In this document: positions 30,330 through 40,345 of the stretch, one piece after another
How positions within the stretch are numbered: the stretch's first letter is position 1
How the letters are laid out: each line of letters starts with the position of its first letter
NCBI GenBank assembly: GCA_013076295.1
Contig: RQOL01000699.1
Span: forward strand, 3,472,001-3,536,000
Direction of reading: 5' to 3'
DNA: 64,000 nucleotides
Origin: Sanderia malayensis
Taxonomy: Eukaryota > Cnidaria > Scyphozoa > Semaeostomeae > Pelagiidae
The notes under the pieces: model-generated
Databases searched by the model: none
The model's input: the letters and a program-made list of their open reading frames with translations, nothing else
Told to the model about the DNA's origin: nothing
Translations under genes and position numbers: made by a program

Positions 30330-33300
30330 TTACAAGATTTCATACTCTCCATCTGTGTCAAATGCTTGATCTTCTTCTGCATATTCAAAGTTCAGTTCCG
30401 TAAAACCTGAAAGTAAAACAAATGTTCCAAGGACTCTTGCCCCAATTGTTGATAACCTGGCTATAGTTATTGGAAGTTGATAATCTAATACAGGCATCAA
30501 TGTAGAACTGAAATCTAGCAAAGGGGGATACTCTGCTTACCAGATAATGCACAATCCAGATCATCGCATGGTCTTTTTGGGTACTCAAAAGGTGGCCAAT
30601 GGGCTGGTCTCTTCTCAGCCAGCTCAAACATTGGACGCTTCTCTCCGTCAATCACCAGCTAGGTAATAAATTAAATTTCTGACAAAATGATTGAACCGTA
30701 ATGAAAATACAGCACTAAAAACGCCTCCAAGAAGTAAGCTCATGCAAAACACCTGGGAATAGCAACTTACTTTCTGAACAGCATCACATAAGTCATTAAA
30801 TTCCGCCTCTGTGTTGCAAAGGAAGCCCTAAAAACAAAGTACAATAATGATCAACCAGGTGAGTAAATTTTTCGGGCCAATCTGAGTAACCTCGCTTTTC
30901 AATAACAGTTCTTGCAAGCAAGTGTGGATGATAAGTCATTTGAGAATGAAGATTTCTACTTACTAGTGCAATTGAAGGGTCGAGTTCGGCAAAATTCATG
31001 AAGCTTGGATAAATGCAATGATAACTCTGAAAGAAAATAAAAAAACTAATCAGCTCAAAAACAAGAGCAGACAATAAAATCAAGAAAATTAAAAACTAAC
31101 TGATAATATATTAATGTTATTTACCCCATCAGGAATTGAATTGTATCTTTCTGCTTCCACTGTTGGCTGAGTTGTATGAGGGTCTAAGTAAATCAACCTG
31201 TGGCCTGAAAGAAATAAGAAAACACAAATTCACAGCATGTGAAGCAAAGTCCATTCTCGATAAGCCAATGACTGATAAAATTTTTTTACCATTAAAGCCA
31301 ATGAAGTAATGAGCATGGTTTGGCTTTCCACCAATGAATCCCAAAGTTTGTTGGATTGTTAAGCAAGCCTGTGATGAAGGCAAATCAAAAGGTACCTTAG
31401 AAATCAAATAAGCCAAGAAACCTCCAAGCTTGTAAGAAGCTTTATGCATCCCTTGACAAGTCCTGTCACCCGTAGTTAGCAAACTATTGCTCTTTTCAGA
31501 AGCAGTGATAATCTCAATCTCTAGATGGATTTGAAATGCTTTATCACCTTCAATGCTGGATAATAAGCAGAATTGATCTCACACAGTCCCAGTCTCAATG
31601 GTATGAATAACAATAATGGCCTCCATGAGCTAGATGGAGAAGAATTTTGATCAGTGTTTGGTGAAGACGAAAGTCCATTTGAAAGTGTTCTATCGAATGG
31701 CGTTCTTCTACCAAATGAGGATCTCTTTGTTAGTGACCAAGTCCTTTCATTTCGATTTTTACCGCAAGAGCATTGTTTTAGCGACACTGGAGTAGTTCCC
31801 ATTGAGTTGGCACCTTCTTCGTCAGTTGTACAAGCACCGTAGCAATCCCAAGAGCTATAGGGTGATTTGCAGAGCCTCCCTAAAAAAACAATTTCTCAGG
31901 TTATATCCATTTTGTCTTGTTAGATAGTGGAGAGAATTGAACCTTTGATTCCATCTACCTTTCTCATCTGCTCTTTACAATGAATAAGTCAAGTTACTTA
32001 CTTATATCTTCAATTACAACTGTGTTATCCATGGCTACATAGACACCAAAATTACTCCACTCATCAAACATAACTAGTTTTCTGTGAAACAAACAAAACA
32101 TATGATGATATCTAGCTATAAAGAGGATCACAAACGGATTCATTCTTCAGTTAAAATAGCATAGCAATGTGGCTTACTTTATGACTTGTGCAATAGTGTT
32201 CGGACCAAACCACTGTCCAATTTGCTTTCCTTCACTCACGCCCATTTGGGCTGTGAAAAAAATGCGAAAAATTGATCAATGTCCTGCACAAATGCAGCCA
32301 TGATTATTTTGATTTTGCAACTTGTGCTTTAAAAAGATATAAACAAAATGTACCAATTTGATGAATTGAATAAAGACTGTCCTTCTTCTCCAAAAATGAT
32401 TGCAGAATCTGTCAAAATAAGCAGTTTCAAGGATTATAGAAAGCTAATGGAAACAAGTAAAACAGTACAACCAGATGGCATTTTTTTCTTTTTCTTACCA
32501 ACATGTATGTAGAATTAGTAGTTTTTGGCCTCCACCTCCACTCTATAAACAATTAGACAAGTTGATATCAATCAAATAAAAATCAACAAGTTAATTATAT
32601 TGCCAGGTAGGATTTAAATAGCTGATTATTAAATATGAGATAAGAATAACAAGCAACAAACTTCTTCCTATATGTCGCATGGTCATGGCTTGTGCCAGCA
32701 TCATTTGGCCACATCGGAGCATACAACCCCAGCCGCCGTCTGAAGTCGGACCGGTTCCTCCTGAAAATGTCAATTATAAACATGAAACCCATCATAAGAT
32801 TGTAAAACAAAATATCTATTCTGCATTGTTACTAAAATCCAAATATTATAATAAAATTTCTTTGTTGTGTTTCAAACCAATTGGTGTAAAATTCTTTCTG
32901 TATGTGAACCACAGCAATGAAGTGACAGCTTTGTTGACCCCATCCATATCTGAAAATTAAATTAATAGCTACCGGTGTGTCATGTAATAGGAATTTGGGG
33001 CTAATTATTTTCAAAATATATACGTTAATACATATCTTAAAATGTAATGTGCATCTATTCAAAAAATATCAAAATTCGATATGACCTTTGAAAACCGAAT
33101 TCAAGTGCTTTTTTGTTTAAATATACACAGGTGAAATTGAATCCAAGTGGAAATATCATCAAGCCTTTTTGATATTAATTTTTTTTAATTACAAAAAAGC
33201 TTCCCAAATAAAACAACAGTTGAAAATAAATAAGGCCTGGTAAAAATGTAAATATTCGGAGTTCTGTTCATATAAGTATTCTGGCTCAATATTGAACAAT

Positions 33301-33422
33301 TAAAACTTACCTTCATCTGGCTTATAGTATTTACCAAGTATCCATACCGGCTTTGCAAGATCAATATAACTCTCTACCGGGTTGACAGATATTCCTTCGT
33401 AAGTTAAGCAAGCAGCATCCAT
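30330..33422 (-). CDS. ATG4: Cysteine protease ATG4 (complete, 14 exons)
   Basis: Cytosolic cysteine protease that trims Atg8/LC3/GABARAP to expose the C-terminal glycine and delipidates it. Exons: 33422-33311, 32949-32878, 32760-32662, 32542-32499, 32408-32354, 32250-32178, 32081-32002, 31879-31548, 31368-31290, 31204-31125, 31026-30964, 30827-30771, 30658-30541, 30406-30330; 446 residues, phases close. Catalytic C74 sits in GWGCMLRCGQMM, at the same number as human ATG4B. D323 and H325 are in LDPHTTQP. The regulatory segment SLYSIHQIG and the FIGGKPNHAHYFIG core are present. The protein ends in YEIL, matching the C-terminal LIR of ATG4B. I chose the start MDAACLTYEG because it aligns with ATG4B; in-frame ATGs at 33437 and 33488 are alternatives. 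Closest to the A/B subgroup: no long N- or C-terminal extension. Confidence 0.96.
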
Positions 33423-33437
33423 TATTGGACCAGCCAT

Positions 33438-34231
33438 TTTCAAATGAAAATAAATGAAAACAGAAAAAATTTTGGCCGTCGTCGACACTCGACGCTAGAT
33501 CATAGAAGACTTAAGAAGAAAACGTATTGTTAGACCTATTGTATGAACCTATTGTTCACAAGACAATGGATTCTATTGTTATTCAATTGTCCCAAAAGGA
33601 CGAGACAGTGTTTGTTGGTGAAAACACCGCGAAAACAGTTATGCGATTTTTAGCACTCGAAAATTCATATACATTAGCATAAAATTAAAAACTGGACAAT
33701 CTCAACACAAAACAATGCAAAAATCTCGTGAGCTTTTAGGAACAAAAGCAGAAAGGTAGACGGTAGTTCATTGTTCAATCACTGACCGATAAATACAAGG
33801 ACATTGTTGCATATTAAAATTGATTGAATAGCTTAACTTATCACCTAATCTTTTCGCTTTTGTCTTGAAAAAGAACTAAATTTTCCATTTATTCATTAGA
33901 GAACCTTAAGTTGGCTATTTTTCATGAGCATTTTACTTATTTGTGCATTTTTTTGTTAGAAACCGCCCCCAAAGGGGGACCAATTGAAAAACTTTCCGCC
34001 CAATGGAGAAGAGTCAAATTTCACGTAGTGACGCAACAGAATATAAAGGGTACAAATTAGTGACACAACCAATGAGGAAGCTGCAAATGACAAGTGAAAC
34101 TCACATGACCGAAGTCACCTCGAGTCTTTTCAACTTTGGGCCTTGGTTGAGTGAAATTTTATCAATTATAAGTTTCTTTCATCGTTGTTATTTGTGCTAG
34201 AAGGCTGAATAATTCACCGTAAATCATTGCC
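33438..34231. promoter_or_regulatory. Divergent ATG4 / LAMP promoter region
   Basis: About 0.8 kb between two head-to-head start codons. Close to LAMP there is TCACATGACC (34101-34110), an E-box of the CACATG type inside a TCACATGA context like the sites bound by MiT/TFE factors. TTTCACGTAGTGACG lies near 34018-34032, and a CCAAT box near 34069. The CLEAR consensus GTCACGTGAC is matched only partly. Regulation is an inference. Confidence 0.4.
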
Positions 34232-36980
34232 ATGCGTTCGTTTATAGTCCTCGGCCTTTTGGGTAAGTGTAGTTTGTTTGTTAGTTAGGCTTGTAAAACG
34301 AGTGAAGGTTTCGAAAGTTCGAGTTTATTTCTAGAGATTAGGCCCAATGTGGGGATGTTGAAATCTCGAGTTCCTTTTTAACATTGTTAAAAAGGAGTCA
34401 AGCGTATTTAAAGGAATTGCCTTGCAGTATTTAATGGATATGTCTCGCTTATGAGTACTTCTGAAAGTATATAAAAAATCCGTGGATGTTAAACACTGTG
34501 TCTTGAGAAACAACTTTACTATAATTCCCTTTCCTTAAACCAACTCTAAATTCAAACGCTAAAATCCTTCACGAATTTGGATAGAGAAGAATGGTCTTAA
34601 ACTGGAAACCTTTAAGTTGACCCAAAACCATGCAAGTATTAATATTATTTATTGAGGTTGTTTGATAATTTAACAATAATGTATTTAATTAATTACTTCT
34701 ATTTTCTGTTGTAGTTTTTGCTTCAGCAATACATGCCCAATATCACTACGTAGCAGATTCTCAAGATGATGGTTCCTTTGATTTTCAAATCGACCCAACA
34801 ACTTCATTGACTGCAATACCATTGCCAACAACAACTGACATTGTCCCAACTATCACCCCAAGTCCATCAACCACTCAGTTTGTCCCAGTCACGACTCCTG
34901 CTGTTCAACCAACAACACCTTCCTCCCCCTCTTTGGAGTACAAAGTCATGGATAACAAAACTGTTTGTATTGAAATGAAGGGGCATGTTGATGTTTCAGT
35001 TACTTATAACACACATAACAACAAAACAGTGAGTATACAAATTAGTTATTTGAATACCGTACATAAATACATACATACATACATACATGATTTAGTTGTT
35101 ATAGCAGGTCAGTAGTGGCAACCATAGGTTGATGTGGACCTGCTGTTAAATTAAATAAAGAACTGAAAATAGCTAAAAATGTGTGTCCTGACCTAACCTA
35201 ACCTAAATTCTAAAAATTTTCAACAATTAAAACAGATTTTATTTCCTTTTATTTCCGTACATCCTCGAATAAGCCCCCAGGGGGCTTATTTGCAAAAACA
35301 AAATTTTAGTCTCATTATTGTTCAATATTAAGCAAAAAAAGCTATACGATGCAGCCAATCAATGAATTTATTGGTTTAAACTTGCTGCTATTTGCAATAC
35401 ATTCACTAAACAACTTCAATGTCTTAATACTTGGGCTCCATATCCTTGCAAATGATTATCAGGATGGGGGCTTATTCGAGGGGAGAGCTTATTCAAAGGT
35501 CAGGGCTTATTCGAGGATTTACGGTAGGTATTTTTTTAGCTGGATTTATTATTTCACAAATAGAGACCATAATATCTTTTTACTCTTTGTCATAACATTT
35601 TGATAATCATCACCCATTTTCATTCAGGCAACAAAGAAATTTCCTTTGCCGCAAGATGGCATTCCAACAGGCACATGTGCAACCAAAGGCATGGATTCGA
35701 TGGCAGTCTTGGTCGTGACTTTCAAGCAAATGGTATTCACATGGGAGTTTGATGTAAAGAAGGACAACTCTTGGTCATCCAAATCCATGAAATTGGAAAT
35801 CACTTTAAAGAATAACAAAATGTTTCCAGATGCATCAGATGGTAGGAAACATTTTGAGGAATTGTTATTTTATTACAAAAGCAATTACCCCTTGCAATTG
35901 CTGCATTTACAACTGAATGTGATTTGAATTATGATTATGCATTGTTAGAAGAGAGTTTTTTTAAGTTACTATATCAATTTTTTTGCCGTGGGTTGTTCAG
36001 TTTCATATATTTTAGTTGTGGATTTAGGGAGACATGCTAAAATGCTTTACTGATATTATCAAGTTAGTGGGGTCTTGGATTGTTAATGCTTTTCTTAAAT
36101 GCGTGCCAAACAGCCTTTGCTATTATTCACTACTTTGTCTAAAAACCATTTGTGCAGTATTTTTGTGCAAAAAGCTGAAAATAGCTACACATAGACTCAT
36201 CTGAAGTCGTTTTCTCTTGCAGACACCCTGGTTGCTAAATCTGAAAACAAGTCAGATGTGACAACAATTAAAGCCAGTGCTGCAATGTCCTACACTTGCC
36301 CCAGTTCAAGATCTTACCCACTTGGAAAGAGTGTAATAATGGATTTCAAAGATGTCCAAGTCCAGCCATTCCGTGAGGACAAGAACACGTTTGCAAAAGG
36401 TAAATGTTTTATTTCTCGACTTGCTTATTTCTACATGTGAGCATGGTTTATCAAAGTTTAATATTCTCGTAAGTCTAATGCGAGGTAAAGTTGTTAAGTA
36501 TGTAATAGTAGTGGGGAGATTAGTAGTTTAGTTTGTGCATGAAATGGAGAAACATTAGTGCGGTTAAACTTGTATATTTCTAAGCATTTTCTCACAGTAC
36601 GTGGAAGTTTCCTAAAACACTGTCTAAAGATTTCGAATAGGTTTCCATGAGCCTTGAAATATCACTAAGAAATATCTTAGTTTTTCATAGAAATATGTTC
36701 ATTACTATAACATATAACATATAGTGTTAGGATACAAGAAAGGAGATTTTAATGAAAAAATTTGAAAATAGGAATGAAATATGAAATATGCATTATTTGT
36801 TAACCGCTCTGATGTTTCTCTTTCCTAGCCGAGGTGTGTAGCACTGTGAAGCCGAAGAAAAAGACCAGTAACATTGTTCCAATCGCTGTGGGCTGTGCTC
36901 TCGCTGGTCTCATTGTCATTGTTCTCATCGCTTACCTGATTGGTCGACGCAAGTCTTCTCGAGGCTATCAGCAAGTTTGA
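34232..36980 (+). CDS. LAMP: Lysosome-associated membrane glycoprotein (LAMP), form with tail GYQQV
   Basis: Type I membrane protein of lysosomes and late endosomes. Exons: 34232-34262, 34715-35028, 35628-35841, 36223-36399, 36829-36980; 295 residues with closed phases. Signal peptide MRSFIVLGLLVFASAIHA. A short Pro/Thr-rich stalk (about 45-90) is suited to O-glycosylation. There is one LAMP luminal domain with four cysteines (KTVCIEM, GTCATKG, YTCPSS, AEVCST) that would form the two family disulfides. The membrane helix is IVPIAVGCALAGLIVIVLIA, almost identical in style to vertebrate LAMP. The cytosolic tail RRKSSRGYQQV carries the GYxxPhi lysosomal sorting signal. Vertebrate LAMP1/2 have two luminal domains; this has one. 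An alternative last exon lies at 37552-37703. Divergent neighbour: ATG4. Confidence 0.95.
35255..35524. mobile_element. MITE with CCGTAMATCCTCGAATAAGCCC ends
   Basis: The left end CCGTACATCCTCGAATAAGC (35255 on) and the right end, the complement of CCGTAAATCCTCGAATAAGC (ending 35524), enclose 270 bases with extra internal GGGCTTATTCGAGG copies. It lies in the second LAMP intron. Fragments of the same family occur at 6.5, 8.4, 29.5 and 37.9 kb. Superfamily not determined. Confidence 0.75.
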
Positions 36981-37551
36981 TTGGCTACTGCTGCTACTTT
37001 GAAGCTTTACTTACGAAATACTTTTCAAGATAAAGACGCAGTGCACAATAGCTTGAGAAGGAAACATTTATATAATAATAAGTAATAATTTCCGGAATCG
37101 TGCGTTAATTGTTCAATGATTTTATTAAGTTAAAAGGTGACTATTTTTTATGTTTATGCCACCAGATGTAGAGAAATTTCATAGAGAAATCGGGAAAAAA
37201 TTTTTTTAATATCAAGTGTACTTTATGAACCTTTACTTGCACAAACAGCGATGACACGTAGATTAGCTGTAATTTTTTTTATTGATATAAAATCTAAAGT
37301 GATCTAAAAATCTTTGATTTCTTGATACACTGCCTAACCTTGAATAAGTCATTATGATACCTTAATTAACCAAAGGAATTGGAATTTTCTGCGAGTTGCT
37401 GGGCTTCTGCAGCTTTCATAAAGCGATTGAAAATGATAAATATTATACCCTAAAAATCTTGCGTTCTCAATATGTTGCTCTTTGATATTTCATGTTATGA
37501 CAGGGGGGGGGTGACTGAATTACGCTAATTCTGTTGATTTTCCTCGCACAG

Positions 37552-37703
37552 CTATGATATGTTCTGCAAAGGCAACAGACAACAAAACGAACAGCATCGT
37601 CCCAATTGCAGTTGGTTGTGCATTGGCTGGTCTAATCGTCGTTGTCCTCATTGCATACTGCATCGCGAAACGGAGAGCACCACGTGGATATCAAAATGTC
37701 TGA
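37552..37703 (+). CDS. LAMP: Alternative last exon of LAMP (tail GYQNV)
   Basis: Preceded by TTTTCCTCGCACAG, a good acceptor, and entered in the same phase as the exon at 36829-36980. Its length is exactly the same, 152 bases. It encodes AMICSAKATDNKTN, then the membrane helix IVPIAVGCALAGLIVVVLIA and the tail RRAPRGYQNV followed by a stop. It supplies the fourth luminal cysteine, the membrane segment and a GYxxPhi signal, so it can replace the first terminal exon completely. It arose by tandem exon duplication. Use by alternative splicing is inferred; vertebrate LAMP2 uses alternative last exons in the same way. Confidence 0.88.
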
Positions 37704-38689
37704 TCTTGAAATGTTGCTGTCGTTGTTATCTCGAATTTGGGTAAATTTTCCACAGATCATTGTATGATTTGATTATTTAATTTGCATGGTTCTTCGTAGT
37801 TAGAGCACACAAGGTTTGTAGATAGAGATGTAGACTTGTTGGTTAGTGTAAAAGCCCTAACGAGCCCCCTCCCGATTCAGCCCCCCTCCCTATTCAGCCC
37901 CCCTCTTTTCGAAGCCAAAATTTTAATTCAGCCCCCCTGGCTATTCTCTTTAATAAGCTCCTCTTGTCCGCTATAACCGATGATGAAATTGTAATTGAAA
38001 CAACCAAAAATGCTCAAAAATTATTTTGTAATTATTTACTGGAAAATGTTTACCAAACCCTTCAACGTTCGTTATTTCGAGATGCAAGTTTATTTCCATA
38101 AACATTTAATAATTTATTTGTTTGTGAACGTAAAGTTACTTAACAATAAATAATTAATTTTCAAACTCTAATTAATTTAGTTGTTATAATTTTGAATCAT
38201 GTTTTGACAATGAGCACAAATTTTTTGAACTTATTTGCGGCAGATTTAGATTATTTTTAATGATTTTCATTTATTGATTATTTTACGCTTGTGCTCTTCT
38301 GTGTAGTGTAATTATTACAATATATTTCGTTTCTATTTTAATTTCTACGACTCTTGAATTTTACGAATGAATATTGTTTAATGTTTAATAGCCATTTAAA
38401 TTTTAGCATGTTTTGTGATTTTCAGTTTATGCCGAGTGGTTCGCTTTGAAAACCTGTATTTTTTTTGTCTCTTATTCATTATCTTGAAAGATTAACATTT
38501 TAAGGTCTTGGAGGAAAACAGATGGATAATAATAGCTTTCACACCCTTTATATTAAACACAGCCTTGGATTAATTAACCTGTTCATTGCTCTCATCGTAA
38601 CTCCGGAAAATGCTGGCTCGAGCCATTAAAGCTTTGGTGAATTATTCCTCGCAATCTTGTTGCAAAAATGGCAACAGAGTAAAGCATTT
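37704..38689. other. AT-rich spacer after LAMP
   Basis: It presumably starts with the 3' UTR of the long LAMP form. Around 37860-37970 there is a degenerate repeat with AGCCCCCCTCCC and ATTCAGCCCCCCT motifs, related to the CTTATTCGAGG family. The rest is very AT-rich and without a gene. Confidence 0.5.
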
Positions 38690-38698
38690 TCTGAGCAT

Positions 38699-38768
38699 GG
38701 TGGCTGTGGCCCAGCGGTTGGGTCAGTAGCCTGTCAAGCTAGAAGTCCTCGGTTCGAAACCAGGATGG
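38699..38768 (+). repeat. tRNA-derived unit 1 (left arm)
   Basis: A-box-like TGGCCCAGCGGTTGG and B-box-like GGTTCGAAACC at tRNA spacing. A 4-bp anticodon stem TAGC/GCTA closes a 7-base loop CTGTCAA (anticodon GTC, Asp). The acceptor stem does not pair, so this is a tRNA-derived SINE head or pseudogene rather than a working tRNA. Confidence 0.65.
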
Positions 38769-38843
38769 AACTTAATATTTTCCATTTGATTTATATTCTG
38801 AGCTTGTTGCAAAATGAATACAAAGTTTAGCAATTTCTGAGCA

Positions 38844-38914
38844 TGGTTCCTGTGGCCCAGCGGTAGGGTCAGTAGCCTGTCAAGCATGAGGTTCTCGGTT
38901 CGAAACCAGGATGC
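38844..38914 (+). repeat. tRNA-derived unit 2 (left arm)
   Basis: Second direct copy: TGGCCCAGCGGTAGGGTCAG, loop CTGTCAA, and B box GGTTCGAAACC. The acceptor stem is absent. Confidence 0.65.
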
Positions 38915-38989
38915 AACTTAATATTTTCCACTTGCTTTATATTCTGAGCTTGTTGCAAAGAATGAATACAAATATTAACATTTCCTGAG

Positions 38990-39058
38990 CATGGTTGCTG
39001 TGGCCCAGCGGTAGGGTCAGTAGCCTGTCAAGCACAAGGTCTTCGGTTCGAGACGTGG
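38990..39058 (+). repeat. tRNA-derived unit 3 (left arm)
   Basis: Third direct copy, B box GGTTCGAGACG. It is followed by TAAGTATCTTCGGTGAG, which the right arm repeats in inverse order. Confidence 0.65.
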
Positions 39059-39982
39059 TAAGTATCTTCGGTGAGTATAAACTTTCAATTACTTCGAGTT
39101 CAGTGTAGAGATTCGTAGATAGTGTCATTGGTAAATCAAGGATAGTCGGTAGTACAGAAGGTAACACATAGTGTAGACACTGGTAGAGAGTGTAAAGGTT
39201 AGGTGTGACACATAGAAGGTGACACATAGTGTAGACGTTGGCAGGTAGTGAAGGCTCACGAAATAGACATGGGTAGATAGTGTAAAGGTTAGTTGGTACT
39301 ACAGAAAGTCAAGAAAGTGTAGACATTGGTAGATAGTGTAGAAGTGTAGACACTGGTAAAGGTTAGTTGGTAATACAGAAAGTCAAGAAAGTGTAGTGAA
39401 TCTGAGATAGTGTAGTAGTGTAGTAAATAGTGTAAACAGTAGATAGTCTACAGAATGTAGCACATAGTGTAGACATTGGCAGGTATACATTGGCAGATAG
39501 TAGATACTGTAGTTAGACATTGGCAGATAGTAAAGTCTCACGAAATAGACAGTACAGAACAGATAGTAGTTGGTAGACATTGGCAGACAGTACTTCTGTA
39601 CGGTACTTCTGTATTACCTACCAATGTTTACACTATGTGCTACCTTCTACAGACTATCTACTGTCTACACTTCTACAGACAATCTCTTCACTTGTGTGAC
39701 TTTCTGTACTACCATCTAACCTTTACACCGCCTACCAATGTCTACACTATCTGCCAATGTCTACAATGTCTTTTGTAGACTATCTACTGTTTACACTATC
39801 TACCCATGTCTACACTTTATTGACTTTCTGTACTACCAACTAACCTTTACACTATCTACCAGTGTCTACACTACGTGTTACCTTCTGTACTACCGACTAT
39901 CCTTGATTTACCAATGACACTATCTACCAATCTCTACAATGAACTCGAAGTAATTGAAAGTTTATACTCACCGAAGATACTT

Positions 39983-40052
39983 ACCACGTCTCGAACCGAA
40001 GACCTTGTGCTTGACAGGCTACTGACCCTACCGCTGGGCCACAGCAACCATG
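39983..40052 (-). repeat. tRNA-derived unit 3' (right arm)
   Basis: Almost exact inverted copy of unit 3 at 38990-39058, including the flanking CTTACCACGTCTCGAACCG. The high identity suggests recent duplication or gene conversion between the arms. Confidence 0.65.
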
Positions 40053-40125
40053 CTCAGGAAATGCTAATACTTGTATTCATTCTTTGCAACAAGCTCAGAA
40101 TTTTAAGCAAGCGGAAAACATTAAG

Positions 40126-40200
40126 TTGCGTCCTTGTTTCGAACCGAGGAATTCTAGCTTGACGGACCACTGACCAAACCGCTTGGCCACAGCAACCATG
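40126..40200 (-). repeat. tRNA-derived unit 2' (right arm)
   Basis: Inverted copy with changes in both boxes (GGTTCGAAACA; TGGCCAAGCGGTTTGG), more decayed than unit 3'. Confidence 0.55.
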
Positions 40201-40280
40201 CTCAGGAATTGCTAAACTTTGTATTCATTTTTGCAACAAGCTCAGGATATAAAACAAGTGGAAAATAAAATGCAAAGCTG

Positions 40281-40344
40281 CGTCCTGGTTTCGAACCGGG
40301 TACTTGTTGCTTGACAGGCTACTGACCCAACCGCTGGGCCACAT
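40281..40344 (-). repeat. tRNA-derived unit 1' (right arm)
   Basis: Inverted copy with TGGCCCAGCGGTTGGGTCAG and CCCGGTTCGAAACC; it marks the right end of the palindrome. Confidence 0.6.
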
Positions 40345-40345
40345 G

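Larger units (their letters stand above)
38690..40345. repeat. 1.65-kb palindrome with tRNA-like arms
   Basis: Left arm about 38690-39270 and right arm about 39790-40345 are inverted copies. Each carries three tRNA-like units about 145 bases apart, joined by AT-rich linkers with GAGCTTGTTGCAAAATGAAT. The central 0.5 kb is a degenerate minisatellite of GTGTAGACATTGGTAGATAG-type words that also turns inverted at about 39600. Matching open frames in the two arms are repeat artefacts. Confidence 0.85.

Noticed and set aside
38937..40162. Two near-identical open frames on opposite strands (38937-39227 and 39875-40162)
   Set aside because: They are the two arms of the tRNA-like palindrome and include the tRNA-derived units. 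No protein similarity or splice context.
38699..40344. Functional tRNA-Asp genes
   Set aside because: A and B boxes and an anticodon-like loop are present, but the acceptor stems do not pair and the T stems are imperfect. Called tRNA-derived repeats instead.
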